Origin: Clostridiales bacterium CHKCI001
Lineage (GTDB): Bacteria; Bacillota; Clostridia; Lachnospirales; Lachnospiraceae
Direction of reading: 5' to 3'
DNA length: 64,000 nucleotides
Assembly (NCBI GenBank): GCA_900045905.1
Contig: FCNS01000035.1
Span: forward strand, 1 to 64,000
A program made the translations under genes and the position numbers. Below, piece after piece: positions 25,505-34,126 of the stretch; the stretch's first letter is position 1, and each line of letters starts with the position of its first letter. The notes beneath the pieces were generated by a model. It was not told where the DNA came from, did not search any database, and saw nothing but the letters and a program-made list of their open reading frames with translations.

Positions 25505-26449
25505 TCAGCTATTTAATCCGATTCTTAGGCGCTCTGCATTTTGATTCATTAACTGTACATACGTAACTCCAGATTCAAACTCGTCCCTTGTTACATTATG
25601 ACAAGAATGGAATAACAAAGACTTAACTCCCGTTGCTTGTCCAATTGCATCTGCTACTTTATGTGTACTTAATTCCAAATAGTAGATGGCATTCACTTGT
25701 TCTTCCATCGTCTTATCAATTAAATAAGCCATTGTTCCTGCACTTGGTTCTGTTTCTGTACTACATCCTGGAAAGGCTGCATAGCACTCCAATCCATAAT
25801 CTCTGGCAAAATAATAAAATGGAAACTTATCTCCAAATATCATAATTTTTTTTGAAGCACTCGCTACAATTAATTCAAAGGTTTGATCCAGCTGTCTAAG
25901 CTGATTCATATAGTTTTCTGTATTTACTGCAAATTGCGCTGCATTTTCTGGGTCCAGTCGCTGCATTGTCTCACTAATTTTTTGTAACAGTAACATCGCA
26001 TTTTTCGGAGAAGTCCAGATATGTTCATCAAATTCATGATCTTCTTCTGCTCCCCGAATCAACATTCCTTCCAATGGATGCTCTTCATCTGTTTGGACAT
26101 AATCCATCATTCGCAAGTTTTCTTTTCCATTTGCTCGAGCTGTTTCTAACAAATCATCCAACCAACGCTCCATTTCTCCACCATTATATAAAAATAAATC
26201 CGCCTGCTCAATCGTAATCATATCAGCTGGTGTAGGTTCAAACGAATGACTATCCCTTCCAGCTGGAATAATTAATTCCAAATTTATGAGATCTCCTCCG
26301 ATTGCTCTTGCAAAATCATAGTAGGGAAAAATCGTCGTTGCAACTGTCAGTTTTCCATCATCTGACTCTCCATATTGCTGCATCTGACAGGAACACAACA
26401 GTATCATGACCATACTAGTCAAAATACTTAATAAAAGCTTTTTTTTCAT
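25505..26449 (-). CDS. znuA: Zinc/manganese ABC transporter substrate-binding lipoprotein (ZnuA type)
   Basis: A 314-aa cluster A-I binding protein. The lipoprotein signal ends at LLCS-C21, followed by TTIFPYYDFARAIGG. Metal ligands visible: H68 in DSHSFEP and H143 in DEHIW. The third histidine region reads GDKFPFYYFARDYGL (a Lys/Phe variant in place of His), and TETEPS supplies the acidic ligand region. The loop between, DEEHPLEGMLIRGAEEDHEFDEH, is short but His/acid-rich as in Zn binders. ATG 26449 is preceded by GAAAGGAAAT; the open frame to 26578 runs through the tRNA terminator. The metal is inferred. Confidence 0.88.
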   Translation of the reverse strand: MKKKLLLSILTSMVMILLCSCQMQQYGESDDGKLTVATTIFPYYDFARAIGGDLINLELIIPAGRDSHSFEPTPADMITIEQADLFLYNGGEMERWLDDLLETARANGKENLRMMDYVQTDEEHPLEGMLIRGAEEDHEFDEHIWTSPKNAMLLLQKISETMQRLDPENAAQFAVNTENYMNQLRQLDQTFELIVASASKKIMIFGDKFPFYYFARDYGLECYAAFPGCSTETEPSAGTMAYLIDKTMEEQVNAIYYLELSTHKVADAIGQATGVKSLLFHSCHNVTRDEFESGVTYVQLMNQNAERLRIGLNS

Positions 26450-26497
26450 GAATATTTCCTTTCTTTTATCGCTTCTCATTACTATTTTTCTAACAAC

Positions 26498-26545
26498 AAA
26501 AAAGCACCGACCCCAGAGCTCCTTACGTCTCCAAAACCGGTACTT
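26498..26545 (-). terminator. Terminator after tRNA-Lys, ahead of znuA
   Basis: Arms 26502-26509 and 26538-26545 pair with one mismatch, followed on the minus strand by TTTTTT (26503-26498). It ends only 48 nt before the znuA start codon. Confidence 0.75.
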
Positions 26546-26548
26546 AGA

Positions 26549-26621
26549 TGCGCGATCAGGGGCTCGAACCCTGGACACCCTGATTAAGAGTCAGGTGCTC
26601 TACCAACTGAGCTAATCGCGC
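26549..26621 (-). tRNA. tRNA-Lys (anticodon CTT)
   Basis: A 73-nt cloverleaf on the minus strand. The acceptor GCGCGAT/ATCGCGC is perfect, the D-arm is GCTCAGTTGGTAGAGC, the anticodon arm CCTGA-CTCTTAA-TCAGG reads CTT, and the T-arm is CAGGG-TTCGAGC-CCCTG. CCA is not encoded. Confidence 0.95.
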
Positions 26622-26657
26622 TTGCTATTATCTGCTGTTCTCTCAAGCACATGAGTT

Positions 26658-26686
26658 ATTATATACGATATCTCAAAGAATTGCAA
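26658..26686 (-). promoter_or_regulatory. Promoter of tRNA-Lys
   Basis: Minus-strand TTGCAA (26686-26681), 17-nt spacer, TATAAT (26663-26658), 37 bp before the tRNA. It may also supply znuACB if the tRNA terminator leaks, since no separate znu promoter is apparent. Confidence 0.85.
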
Positions 26687-26829
26687 CCCTTTTTTTAAAA
26701 AAATGACGAATTTATGCTTTTTCTGATATATTTTATAAAAATTTTTTAATCTTTTTTTATATTATATTAACTTTGCACAATTATATCATTTATTAGAAGT
26801 ATGCCAGTTTAGAATAATTACTGTCAATG

Positions 26830-26973
26830 TTGACTTCCTTCTTGCAGGTATGTTAAAATTATAAAGAATTACTACAATTAAGTTAAAACCGTGAATTAAT
26901 ATTATAAAGATAGTATAACTTTTCTGAATAAAAAATCAAACTTCCTAATTCTTCAAAAAAAGTTACACTATCT
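26830..26973 (+). promoter_or_regulatory. Promoter and leader hairpin of the AI-2E family gene
   Basis: TTGACT (26830-26835), 18-nt spacer, TAAAAT (26854-26859). The leader then forms a 16-bp stem with one mismatch (26908-26923 and 26958-26973) ending 11 nt before the TTGGAGG ribosome binding site. This placement could affect translation or termination. The remaining part of 26687-26829 holds nothing recognisable. Confidence 0.6.
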
Positions 26974-26995
26974 ATCGTAACCATTGGAGGTTTTT

Positions 26996-28183
26996 ATGAG
27001 TAATAATAAGTTTGAATCCAACAAGAAATATTTTACTATCTCTATTTATACAATCATTGTGGTCACTATTTGTGCTCTTATTGTTAAAATTATTTTCTCT
27101 TGGGAGAAAACAGCACAATTACTTCATTTATTTTTCAATGCTCTTGCTCCATTTCTAATTGGCTTTTTAATTGCATATATATTAAATCCAATTGTAAATC
27201 TATTAGATAAAAAATTATGTCAAAAACTACTGCATATTTCTAGACCAGGAATCCGAATTGCTATCTCCTTGTTTCTGGCCTACTTATTTGCAATTGGTCT
27301 AGTTGGCGTGGTGGTAGCATTTTTGATCCCACAAATTGTACGCAATATCACGGATCTTGCCAACCGAGTTCCAGAATGGATTAACGAAATTACACTATTT
27401 CTTATGAATTTAGAAACGTATTTCCCAGGTATTGACATTGATAGTTTAACCCAAAGTGCTGAGATGTATATGTTAGATCTGCTAGATATGAAAGCATTAA
27501 CATCCTGGATTACTTCTATCATCCCACAGATTCTTCTGAGTACCGTCTCTTTGGTAAAAGCAATCTCCACAACACTAATTGCTATTATCGTCTCTTGCTA
27601 CATGTTATACGATAAAAAAACACTTGGACTGGCATTGCACCGTTTTTTATACGCATTACTTCCTGAAAAAACAGCAAACCATATTATTGATACATCAAAA
27701 GACTGTCACCGAATCTTCAGCAGTTTTATCAGCGGACAAACTCTAGATTCCATCATTATTGGTATTTTATGTTTTATATTTATGACAATTTTAAAGCTTC
27801 CATATGCACTATTAATCAGCGTAATCGTTGGAGTTACGAATATGATTCCATACTTTGGCCCATTTATCGGAGCCGTTCCAGGAGCGTTTATTATCCTTCT
27901 AATTGATCCGATTCAAATGTTAATCTACTTACTGCTTATTCTCGTATTACAGCAGTTTGATGGACTTTACCTAGGACCTAAGATTTTAGGAAATTCCACA
28001 GGACTTCGTCCAATTTGGATTATCTTTGCCATTACAATTGGAGGAGCTGTAGGAGGATTCATTGGCATGTTTCTGGGCGTTCCATGTGTTGCAGTTATTG
28101 CATTCTTAACTGGACGCTGGATAGAAAACCGCTTACAGCAAAAAGCTAGAACTCAATCCGCTTCTAAAACCGACAAGCAATAA
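26996..28183 (+). CDS. AI-2E/PerM family membrane protein
   Basis: A 395-aa polytopic protein of the AI-2E transporter family. Helices cluster at about 12-60, 75-105 and 200-350. The family signatures NALAPFLIGFLIAYILNPIVNLLD and VTNMIPYFGPFIGAVPG are present. Members include autoinducer exporters, Na+/H+ antiporters and the spore protein YtvI, so substrate cannot be fixed. ATG 26996 is 5 nt after GGAGG; the frame also opens at TTG 26984 inside that site. Monocistronic by context. Confidence 0.85.
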   Translation: MSNNKFESNKKYFTISIYTIIVVTICALIVKIIFSWEKTAQLLHLFFNALAPFLIGFLIAYILNPIVNLLDKKLCQKLLHISRPGIRIAISLFLAYLFAIGLVGVVVAFLIPQIVRNITDLANRVPEWINEITLFLMNLETYFPGIDIDSLTQSAEMYMLDLLDMKALTSWITSIIPQILLSTVSLVKAISTTLIAIIVSCYMLYDKKTLGLALHRFLYALLPEKTANHIIDTSKDCHRIFSSFISGQTLDSIIIGILCFIFMTILKLPYALLISVIVGVTNMIPYFGPFIGAVPGAFIILLIDPIQMLIYLLLILVLQQFDGLYLGPKILGNSTGLRPIWIIFAITIGGAVGGFIGMFLGVPCVAVIAFLTGRWIENRLQQKARTQSASKTDKQ

Positions 28184-28207
28184 ACGAATTTGATTTTTTG
28201 AACATTT

Positions 28208-28366
28208 TTATTTGGATTTTTCTTTTTTCTTTCCCTGCAGTGCTTTATTGGCTTCCTCTAAGGAAGCTTTCCACTGCAAGATATTTTTATGAAGCATTCT
28301 CTTATCATAAGTAAAACGTTCGATCTGACTAAATAATTTATTTTTTCTTAGCATAAAACCACTCAT
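28208..28366 (-). CDS. Small basic helical protein (52 aa) after trmB
   Basis: ATG 28366 with CAGGG 6 nt upstream opens a 52-codon frame. It encodes a basic, helix-rich protein (FSQIERFTYDKRMLHKNIL, QWKASLEEANKALQGKKKE). It lies 84 bp downstream of trmB on the same strand. Charge pattern and absence of rare codons suggest a real gene, but I do not recognise a family. Confidence 0.5.
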   Translation of the reverse strand: MSGFMLRKNKLFSQIERFTYDKRMLHKNILQWKASLEEANKALQGKKKEKSK

Positions 28367-28450
28367 TTTTCCCTGATTATTTTATTATATGCAAACAGAT
28401 CCTCTTCCGCAACAGAACACAATACATCCGAATCATTAACTGAATGATTC

Positions 28451-29086
28451 TTATCTTTTTGCAATCAATTTGCAAATTGGATTACCGATCGAGGAAAACT
28501 TTTCCTCATACTCAGTCATAACATTTCCCTCAATATAAGGACTATTATGATAATCTCTTGTACTCATTTCTAAATACCATCCAGCCTCCTTCACTGATTC
28601 CAAAGAAAATGTAAATAACTCTTGATTATCTGTTTTAAATTCCACTTGCCCTTTCTTCGCTAAGATTTGATCATAACGTGCAAAATACTCTTTGGACGTG
28701 AGTCGTCTCTTGGCATGACGATCTTTTGGCCATGGATCGGAAAAGTTTAGATAAATCCGATCCACTTCTTCTTTCCCAAATATGTCCGTAATATTTTCTG
28801 CATCAAAACGCAGAAAATACAGATTATTTCCTTCTATCTTCTCTCTTTTTTCCAATGCTCGAATTAATACAGAGGAGTATTTTTCGATCCCAATATAATT
28901 AACATTAGGATTTTGCTGTGCCAACGTAGTAATAAACTTACCTTTTCCCATCCCTACTTCAATGTGGATCGGGTTTTGATTTTGAAAAACTTCTTTCCAT
29001 TTTCCTTTATATTGCTCTGGATTTTGAATAACAAATGAACTCTCTGCCATAGCTTCTCGGGCACCCTTCACATTTCTTAAACGCAT
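28451..29086 (-). CDS. trmB: tRNA (guanine-46-N7)-methyltransferase
   Basis: A SAM-dependent Rossmann methyltransferase of 211 aa that makes m7G46 in the tRNA variable loop. Motif I is EVGMGKGKF, then NYIGIEKYSSVLIRALEK, the TrmB signature YLNFSDPWPKDRHAKRRL and FKTDNQELF. The start ATG 29086 (MRLRNVKGAREAM) is preferred because AAAGGATGG lies upstream and the family begins here; the frame is open to a TTG at 29116. Divergent from the ATPase operon. Confidence 0.93.
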   Translation of the reverse strand: MRLRNVKGAREAMAESSFVIQNPEQYKGKWKEVFQNQNPIHIEVGMGKGKFITTLAQQNPNVNYIGIEKYSSVLIRALEKREKIEGNNLYFLRFDAENITDIFGKEEVDRIYLNFSDPWPKDRHAKRRLTSKEYFARYDQILAKKGQVEFKTDNQELFTFSLESVKEAGWYLEMSTRDYHNSPYIEGNVMTEYEEKFSSIGNPICKLIAKR

Positions 29087-29394
29087 AACTCTTTCCATCC
29101 TTTTTTGATTCAGCAAGATAAATTTTTTAAAACAATTATTACTTACTACTTGCTTACTATAATTCTATCTTATCCATTGATATGTTTTTATACTTTAACA
29201 CAAATATAAGAAAAATACAACTTCTGATACCGAATTTGGCAATATAATATAGACTATTGGAGCTATCTTCTCTCTTCAACAATAAATTTTCTCTATACTT
29301 TGTTCGAAATGAAATGACATTTTTCTCAAATAGGTGTATGATAGAGTAAATTATACATATACTATTTTGATTCTATTTGTAGAGGAGGAACTTG
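29087..29394 (+). promoter_or_regulatory. Divergent intergenic region with ATPase operon promoter
   Basis: About 300 bp between trmB and the V/A-ATPase operon. The best plus-strand promoter is ATGACA (29314-29319), a 17-nt spacer and TATGAT (29337-29342), giving a leader of about 45 nt before AGAGGAGGAAC. No other structure was seen. Confidence 0.6.
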
Positions 29395-29706
29395 ATGGAA
29401 GATGTTTTGAAACGCTTATATGAAATTGAGTCTGCTGCTTCTGCCGTCAAAAAAAATACGGAACGAAAAAAGCAATTGTTAGACCTTACTATGAAACGGA
29501 AAACACAAGAATTTGATGAAGCCACCGCCCGGGATACAAATGCAGCTCTTGCAAAGCAAAAGGCTCAATTGCATGCCCAAATTGAGAAAGACTTAGCTAG
29601 ACAGGTTCAAGAAATAGAAACTGCATTGCACTCCTTAGAACAAGAATACAGCAGTAACCATACTCGCCTAGCAAAAGAAATTCTTAATACCTTGATAAAG
29701 GACTGA
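29395..29706 (+). CDS. V/A-type ATPase subunit G/H-like (peripheral stalk)
   Basis: A 103-aa, almost entirely charged, coiled-coil protein (VKKNTERKKQLLDLTMKRKTQEF, KQKAQLHAQIEKDLARQVQE). It matches the small stalk subunit that pairs with subunit E and is the usual first gene of clostridial ntp/atp operons. ATG 29395 has AGGAGG 6 nt upstream. It is 4 bp before subunit C. Confidence 0.8.
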   Translation: MEDVLKRLYEIESAASAVKKNTERKKQLLDLTMKRKTQEFDEATARDTNAALAKQKAQLHAQIEKDLARQVQEIETALHSLEQEYSSNHTRLAKEILNTLIKD

Positions 29707-29710
29707 TTTT

Positions 29711-30754
29711 ATGACAAAACTTTTTCAATACAGCGGTATTTCCGCCAAAATCCGTGCGATGCAGAGTCGTCTATTTACACCTGTTCAATATGAAACATTA
29801 AAAACAATGGGCTCCGTTTCAGAGGCACTAAGTTACTTGAAACAATTACCCAGTTATGCTCCATTCCTTCAAAACTTGGAGGAGTCTCAGGCACATCGGG
29901 GTCAAATTGAGGCGATACTTACAGCCTCATTATATGATGATTTTTCTAAACTGTATCGCTTTGGTAATATACAGCAGCGTAAATTTATGGATTTTTATTT
30001 CATCCATTATGAAGCTGCGGTACTGAAAAACTGCCTTCGTCGTGCATACAGCGGGATACCTGGTGATTTGGAATTACTATCTTTTCAAGCTTTTTTTGAA
30101 CAACATTCTTCTCTGGATATTGTTCGCCTAAATAATAGCTTAACCTTAGAAGATTTTCTTCAGGCAATATCAGGCAGTATTTTCTATCCGATATTGCAGC
30201 ATGCCTATCAGTCTGGTACGGCATCTCTTCCTGATTATGAATCTCTATTGGATCAATTTTATTTTTGTACTTTATGGAAAGAAAAAGACAAACTCCTAAA
30301 AGGAATTGATCAAGAAATTGTTACAACTACTGTAGGGTATCGAATTGACCTTTTAAATATTCGCTGGATTTACCGTTCCAAAAAATATTATCATATGAAT
30401 AGCGATATGATCTATTCTATGCTAATTCCATGTTATTATAAACTGCATCCTGCTCAAATAAAAGAAATGGTTGAAACCAGTTCAGTAGAAGAACTGATTC
30501 CTCTGCTTCATAACACATATTATGGACAGCGTTATGGAGAGGAATTAGACGATATTCACTCGATGGAACTACTGTACGCCAAGTTAATGGAAAATATTTA
30601 TTCACTTACAAGGCGTAATAATCCCTATTCCATTGCCTGCATTAATTCTTACCTTTATTTTAAAGAGCATGAAATCCGCAGATTAACAACAATTATAGAA
30701 GGAATCCGCTATGGAATCTCTCCTAATGAGACTTCATCCTACGCGGTTAATTAA
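29711..30754 (+). CDS. V/A-type ATPase subunit C (central connector, eukaryotic d homologue)
   Basis: A 347-aa helical subunit that links the rotor shaft DF to the proteolipid ring. The N-terminus FQYSGISAKIRAMQSRLF and repeated three-helix bundles (FIHYEAAVLKNCLRRAYSG, NIRWIYRSKKYYHM) match V-ATP synthase subunit C. It follows the G-like gene by 4 bp and precedes subunit I. Confidence 0.88.
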   Translation: MTKLFQYSGISAKIRAMQSRLFTPVQYETLKTMGSVSEALSYLKQLPSYAPFLQNLEESQAHRGQIEAILTASLYDDFSKLYRFGNIQQRKFMDFYFIHYEAAVLKNCLRRAYSGIPGDLELLSFQAFFEQHSSLDIVRLNNSLTLEDFLQAISGSIFYPILQHAYQSGTASLPDYESLLDQFYFCTLWKEKDKLLKGIDQEIVTTTVGYRIDLLNIRWIYRSKKYYHMNSDMIYSMLIPCYYKLHPAQIKEMVETSSVEELIPLLHNTYYGQRYGEELDDIHSMELLYAKLMENIYSLTRRNNPYSIACINSYLYFKEHEIRRLTTIIEGIRYGISPNETSSYAVN

Positions 30755-30772
30755 TGAACAGGAGGTGTTTTT

Positions 30773-32689
30773 TTGGTTGAGAAAATGCAATTTTTGAGTC
30801 TTACTGGCCCAAAAGAAGATATTGACCGAGTTATTGACCAATATCTGTCCAAATATGAGATTCATCTGGAAAATGCATTATCGGAATTACAATCCGTTGC
30901 AGATTTAAACCCATTTTTATCCATTAATCCATATAAGACAACGTTTCAGCGTGCAGAAGAGTTAATTCTTTCAATTGATACATCCTCTTTACACGCCGAC
31001 CCTTCCATAACTTTGGAACAAGCTGTTGAGACGATTGAATTATTTGATAAACAAATGGACTCATTCCGAGAAACAGATACCATCTTAGAACAGAAACGGA
31101 ATCAGCTGCAATCTTCATTGGATCTGATTAATCCCTTTATAAATTTAGATTTTGATATTTCCACAATCCTTCATTTTGAAACAGTTAAGTTTCGCTTTGG
31201 AAAAATTTCCAAAGAATACATCACAAAATTTGAAACTTACGTTTATGAAAATTTAAATTCAATTTTTTACAAGTGTCATGATGATAACAATTATATCTGG
31301 GGATTATATTTTGTGCTTGGTTCTGAGTCGGCTAAAATTGATGCTGTTTATAAATCAATGCATTTTGAACGGATCTATATTCCAGATGAATACCATGGTA
31401 CTCCTTTATCTGAAGTACGTTCTCTTAAAAATCAGATAAGAGAAATTAATAAACGGATTCAAGAGCATACACAAAAGAAACAAAATCTTTTATTTGAGCA
31501 TGGACATGAAATTTATTCTGCCTATAAAAAACTGGAATCACAGATACGTAATTTTGATGTCCGAAAACTTGCAGCATGTACAAACAAGCATGACACATTT
31601 TATATTTTATGCGGTTGGATGACAGCAAGAGATGCAAAACAATTTTCTAAAGAGTTGGAAAATGACCCTCACGTATATTGCATTTTGGAAGAGGAACACA
31701 GTGGTTCTACACCTCCAACCAAACTGAAAAATCCAAAACCATTGCGGCCATTTGAAATGTTTATTAAAATGTATGGTCTGCCATCTTATAATGAATTCGA
31801 TCCCACTATTTTTGTAGCTCTGACTTATGCATTTATTTTTGGTTGGATGTTTGGGGATGTTGGACAGGGGCTTTGTCTTGCTGTTGGAGGTTTTGCATTA
31901 TATGCCTGGAAAAAGATTAACCTTGCAGCAATCATCGGATATGCTGGAATTTTCTCCACCATATTTGGATTTTTATTTGGTAGTATATTTGGATTTGAAG
32001 ATATTATCGAACCATTATGGATACGACCAGTTAGCCAGATGTCTACCCTTCCATTTATTGGAAAATTAAACACTGTTTTTATTGTTGCGATCGGATTTGG
32101 TATGGCGTTAATCCTACTAACTATGCTGATTCATATTATAAACGGTATCCGTTCCAAAGATTTGGAAGCAGCTTGTTTTGACACAAATGGACTTGCTGGA
32201 CTCATTTTTTATGCATCCGCAGTTAGTGTTATTGTATTATTTATGAAAGGCCATACTCTTCCAGGAGGAGCTCTTTTATTTCTTATGTTCGGCATCCCAC
32301 TTCTTTTAATTGCTTTTAAGGAACCGATCACAAGAAAACTTTTAAAAAAGAAAGCAGAAGAGCAAACTGGTGTCGTAATGACCATTGTACAGGCATTCTT
32401 TGAACTATTTGAAGTGCTGCTTAGCTATTTTTCTAATACCCTTTCCTTTGTCCGTATCGGTGCTTTTGCTGTAAGCCATGCTGCCATGATGGAAGTTGTA
32501 CTTATGCTTGCAGGTGCAGAGGCAGGAGCTCCAAATTGGATTGTCATTGTATTTGGAAATATTTTTGTATGTGCAATGGAAGGATTAATTGTTGGTATTC
32601 AGGTACTTCGTCTTGAATACTATGAACTATTTAGCCGTTTTTACAAAGGCAACGGACGCGAATTTAAACCATTTTTAAAACAAGAATAG
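30773..32689 (+). CDS. V/A-type ATPase subunit I (membrane stator, a-subunit)
   Basis: A 638-aa subunit. A cytoplasmic, coiled-coil N-terminal half (1-330) connects the stalks, and a C-terminal half with about seven or eight helices (from about 350) forms the ion half-channels. The essential arginine region is SNTLSFVRIGAFAVSHAAMM (R at about 561). The start is TTG 30773, 6 nt after AGGAGGT; the next ATG is 18 nt from the SD. Confidence 0.93.
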   Translation: MVEKMQFLSLTGPKEDIDRVIDQYLSKYEIHLENALSELQSVADLNPFLSINPYKTTFQRAEELILSIDTSSLHADPSITLEQAVETIELFDKQMDSFRETDTILEQKRNQLQSSLDLINPFINLDFDISTILHFETVKFRFGKISKEYITKFETYVYENLNSIFYKCHDDNNYIWGLYFVLGSESAKIDAVYKSMHFERIYIPDEYHGTPLSEVRSLKNQIREINKRIQEHTQKKQNLLFEHGHEIYSAYKKLESQIRNFDVRKLAACTNKHDTFYILCGWMTARDAKQFSKELENDPHVYCILEEEHSGSTPPTKLKNPKPLRPFEMFIKMYGLPSYNEFDPTIFVALTYAFIFGWMFGDVGQGLCLAVGGFALYAWKKINLAAIIGYAGIFSTIFGFLFGSIFGFEDIIEPLWIRPVSQMSTLPFIGKLNTVFIVAIGFGMALILLTMLIHIINGIRSKDLEAACFDTNGLAGLIFYASAVSVIVLFMKGHTLPGGALLFLMFGIPLLLIAFKEPITRKLLKKKAEEQTGVVMTIVQAFFELFEVLLSYFSNTLSFVRIGAFAVSHAAMMEVVLMLAGAEAGAPNWIVIVFGNIFVCAMEGLIVGIQVLRLEYYELFSRFYKGNGREFKPFLKQE

Positions 32690-32704
32690 GAGGCTATATT
32701 ATTT

Positions 32705-33193
32705 ATGTCCATGTTAGTAAAAATCACTTTAGTTATTACTTTGATTCTCAGCATTCTGATTCCTTTTGGATACTTTCTCCTTGGAGAAAAACGTAAAAAT
32801 CGTTATCTCATTACAATCGGTACCAATGCATTTTTCTTCTTTGGTACAATGGTTTTGGCTGCCATTTTAATGTTTGGAGGAAATGTAGATGCAGCAACGG
32901 AACTTCCAAATACACCAGAGACATTAGATGCAACAAATGCTGCTGTAAATACAATTGCTTCTGCACCATCCGATCTTTCTGTTGGAATGGGTTATTTGGC
33001 AGCCGCCCTTGTAACGGGACTTTCCTGTATTGGAGGAGGTATTGCCGTTGCCGCAGCTGCATCTTCTGCACTTGGAGCAATCAGTGAAAATTCTTCGATT
33101 CTCGGTAAATCTTTAATCTTTGTAGGTCTGGCTGAAGGTGTCGCTTTGTATGGATTAATTATTTCCTTTATGATTCTTGGTAAACTCGGATAA
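32705..33193 (+). CDS. V/A-type ATPase subunit K (proteolipid ring)
   Basis: A 162-aa membrane protein with four hydrophobic helices in two hairpins. The second hairpin holds YLAAALVTGLSCIGGGIAVA and GLAEGVALYGLIISFMIL with the ion-carrying Glu (about residue 146). The first hairpin has no acidic residue, so each subunit carries one ion site. The Gln residues of Na+-binding NtpK are not seen at the matching helix positions, which favours H+ over Na+ (inference). AGGAGG lies 11 nt before the ATG. Confidence 0.92.
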   Translation: MSMLVKITLVITLILSILIPFGYFLLGEKRKNRYLITIGTNAFFFFGTMVLAAILMFGGNVDAATELPNTPETLDATNAAVNTIASAPSDLSVGMGYLAAALVTGLSCIGGGIAVAAAASSALGAISENSSILGKSLIFVGLAEGVALYGLIISFMILGKLG

Positions 33194-33207
33194 GGATGTG
33201 AATAGAA

Positions 33208-33516
33208 TTGAAAATGTATTTGATTAGCGATAATATCGACACATTTACTGGTATGCGTCTTGCAGGCGTAGAAGGCTGCGTCGTTCATGAACAGCAGGAA
33301 CTCCAACAAGCATTGGAGCGAAGTATGAAAGACAGAAGTATTGGAGTCATTTTGCTTACAGAAAAATTTGGAAGAGATTTTCCAGAGCTTGTTAACTCTG
33401 TAAAGCGGGAAACCCAGCAGCCTCTTATTATTGAAATTCCTGACCGACACGGAACTGGAAGAAGACCAGATTTTATTACAGCCTACGTCAACGAAGCTAT
33501 TGGGCTAAAGCTCTAA
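33208..33516 (+). CDS. V/A-type ATPase subunit F (rotor)
   Basis: A 102-aa subunit (MKMYLISDNIDTFTGMRLAG, GVILLTEKFGRDFPELV) that binds subunit D in the central shaft. The family N-terminus favours TTG 33208 after AAGGATGTGA over ATG 33214. Upstream neighbour K ends 14 bp before. Confidence 0.9.
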   Translation: MKMYLISDNIDTFTGMRLAGVEGCVVHEQQELQQALERSMKDRSIGVILLTEKFGRDFPELVNSVKRETQQPLIIEIPDRHGTGRRPDFITAYVNEAIGLKL

Positions 33517-33532
33517 GAAAGAAGGTGATTAC

Positions 33533-34126
33533 TTGACAACCGAAGAGAAATTACAGTATTTCATGGATTCTGCCATGGAAGATGCTTACAAACAACAAAA
33601 AGAAACATTAGATGAATATCAAACAGCTCTAGATAAAATTTTTGAGGAGCATAAACGGTTAACATTAAAAAAAGCCGAAATGGAGTTAAAATATGAATCC
33701 GAACGAATCCGAATGGAAAGTAATAAAAATTTTGCAAAGGAGCATTTGCATATCCGACGCAAGTTAATGAGACGAGTCAATGAACTGACAGATCAGATCT
33801 TTGAGGAAGTTAATACACTTTTAAGCGATTATAAAAAAACAAACAACTATATGGATCTTTTGAAAAAGCAAATTTCTAATGCAGTTGCATTTGCTGGAAA
33901 AGCCGAAATGATTGTCTATCTAGATCCAGAAGACGCCAATAAAAAAACAATGTTGGAAGAAGCGACACAGGCTGTCTTAACGATAAGTGAAACACCATTT
34001 GGCGGAGGAACACGTGCCCTTATTCCCTCCAGAAATATTTTAATTGATAATTCATTTGAGACAAAATTAAATGATGCCCGAATGAATTTCCATTTCAGCG
34101 GAGGTACAATTTATGCAGGAAAATAA
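33533..34126 (+). CDS. V/A-type ATPase subunit E (peripheral stalk)
   Basis: A 197-aa coiled-coil protein (residues 1-95, charged heptads) with a C-terminal globular domain ending in TPFGGGTRALIPSRNILIDNSFETKLNDAR-type sequence that caps subunit B. The start is TTG 33533 with GAAGGTGA upstream. Its last 14 bases overlap the subunit A start. Confidence 0.9.
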   Translation: MTTEEKLQYFMDSAMEDAYKQQKETLDEYQTALDKIFEEHKRLTLKKAEMELKYESERIRMESNKNFAKEHLHIRRKLMRRVNELTDQIFEEVNTLLSDYKKTNNYMDLLKKQISNAVAFAGKAEMIVYLDPEDANKKTMLEEATQAVLTISETPFGGGTRALIPSRNILIDNSFETKLNDARMNFHFSGGTIYAGK

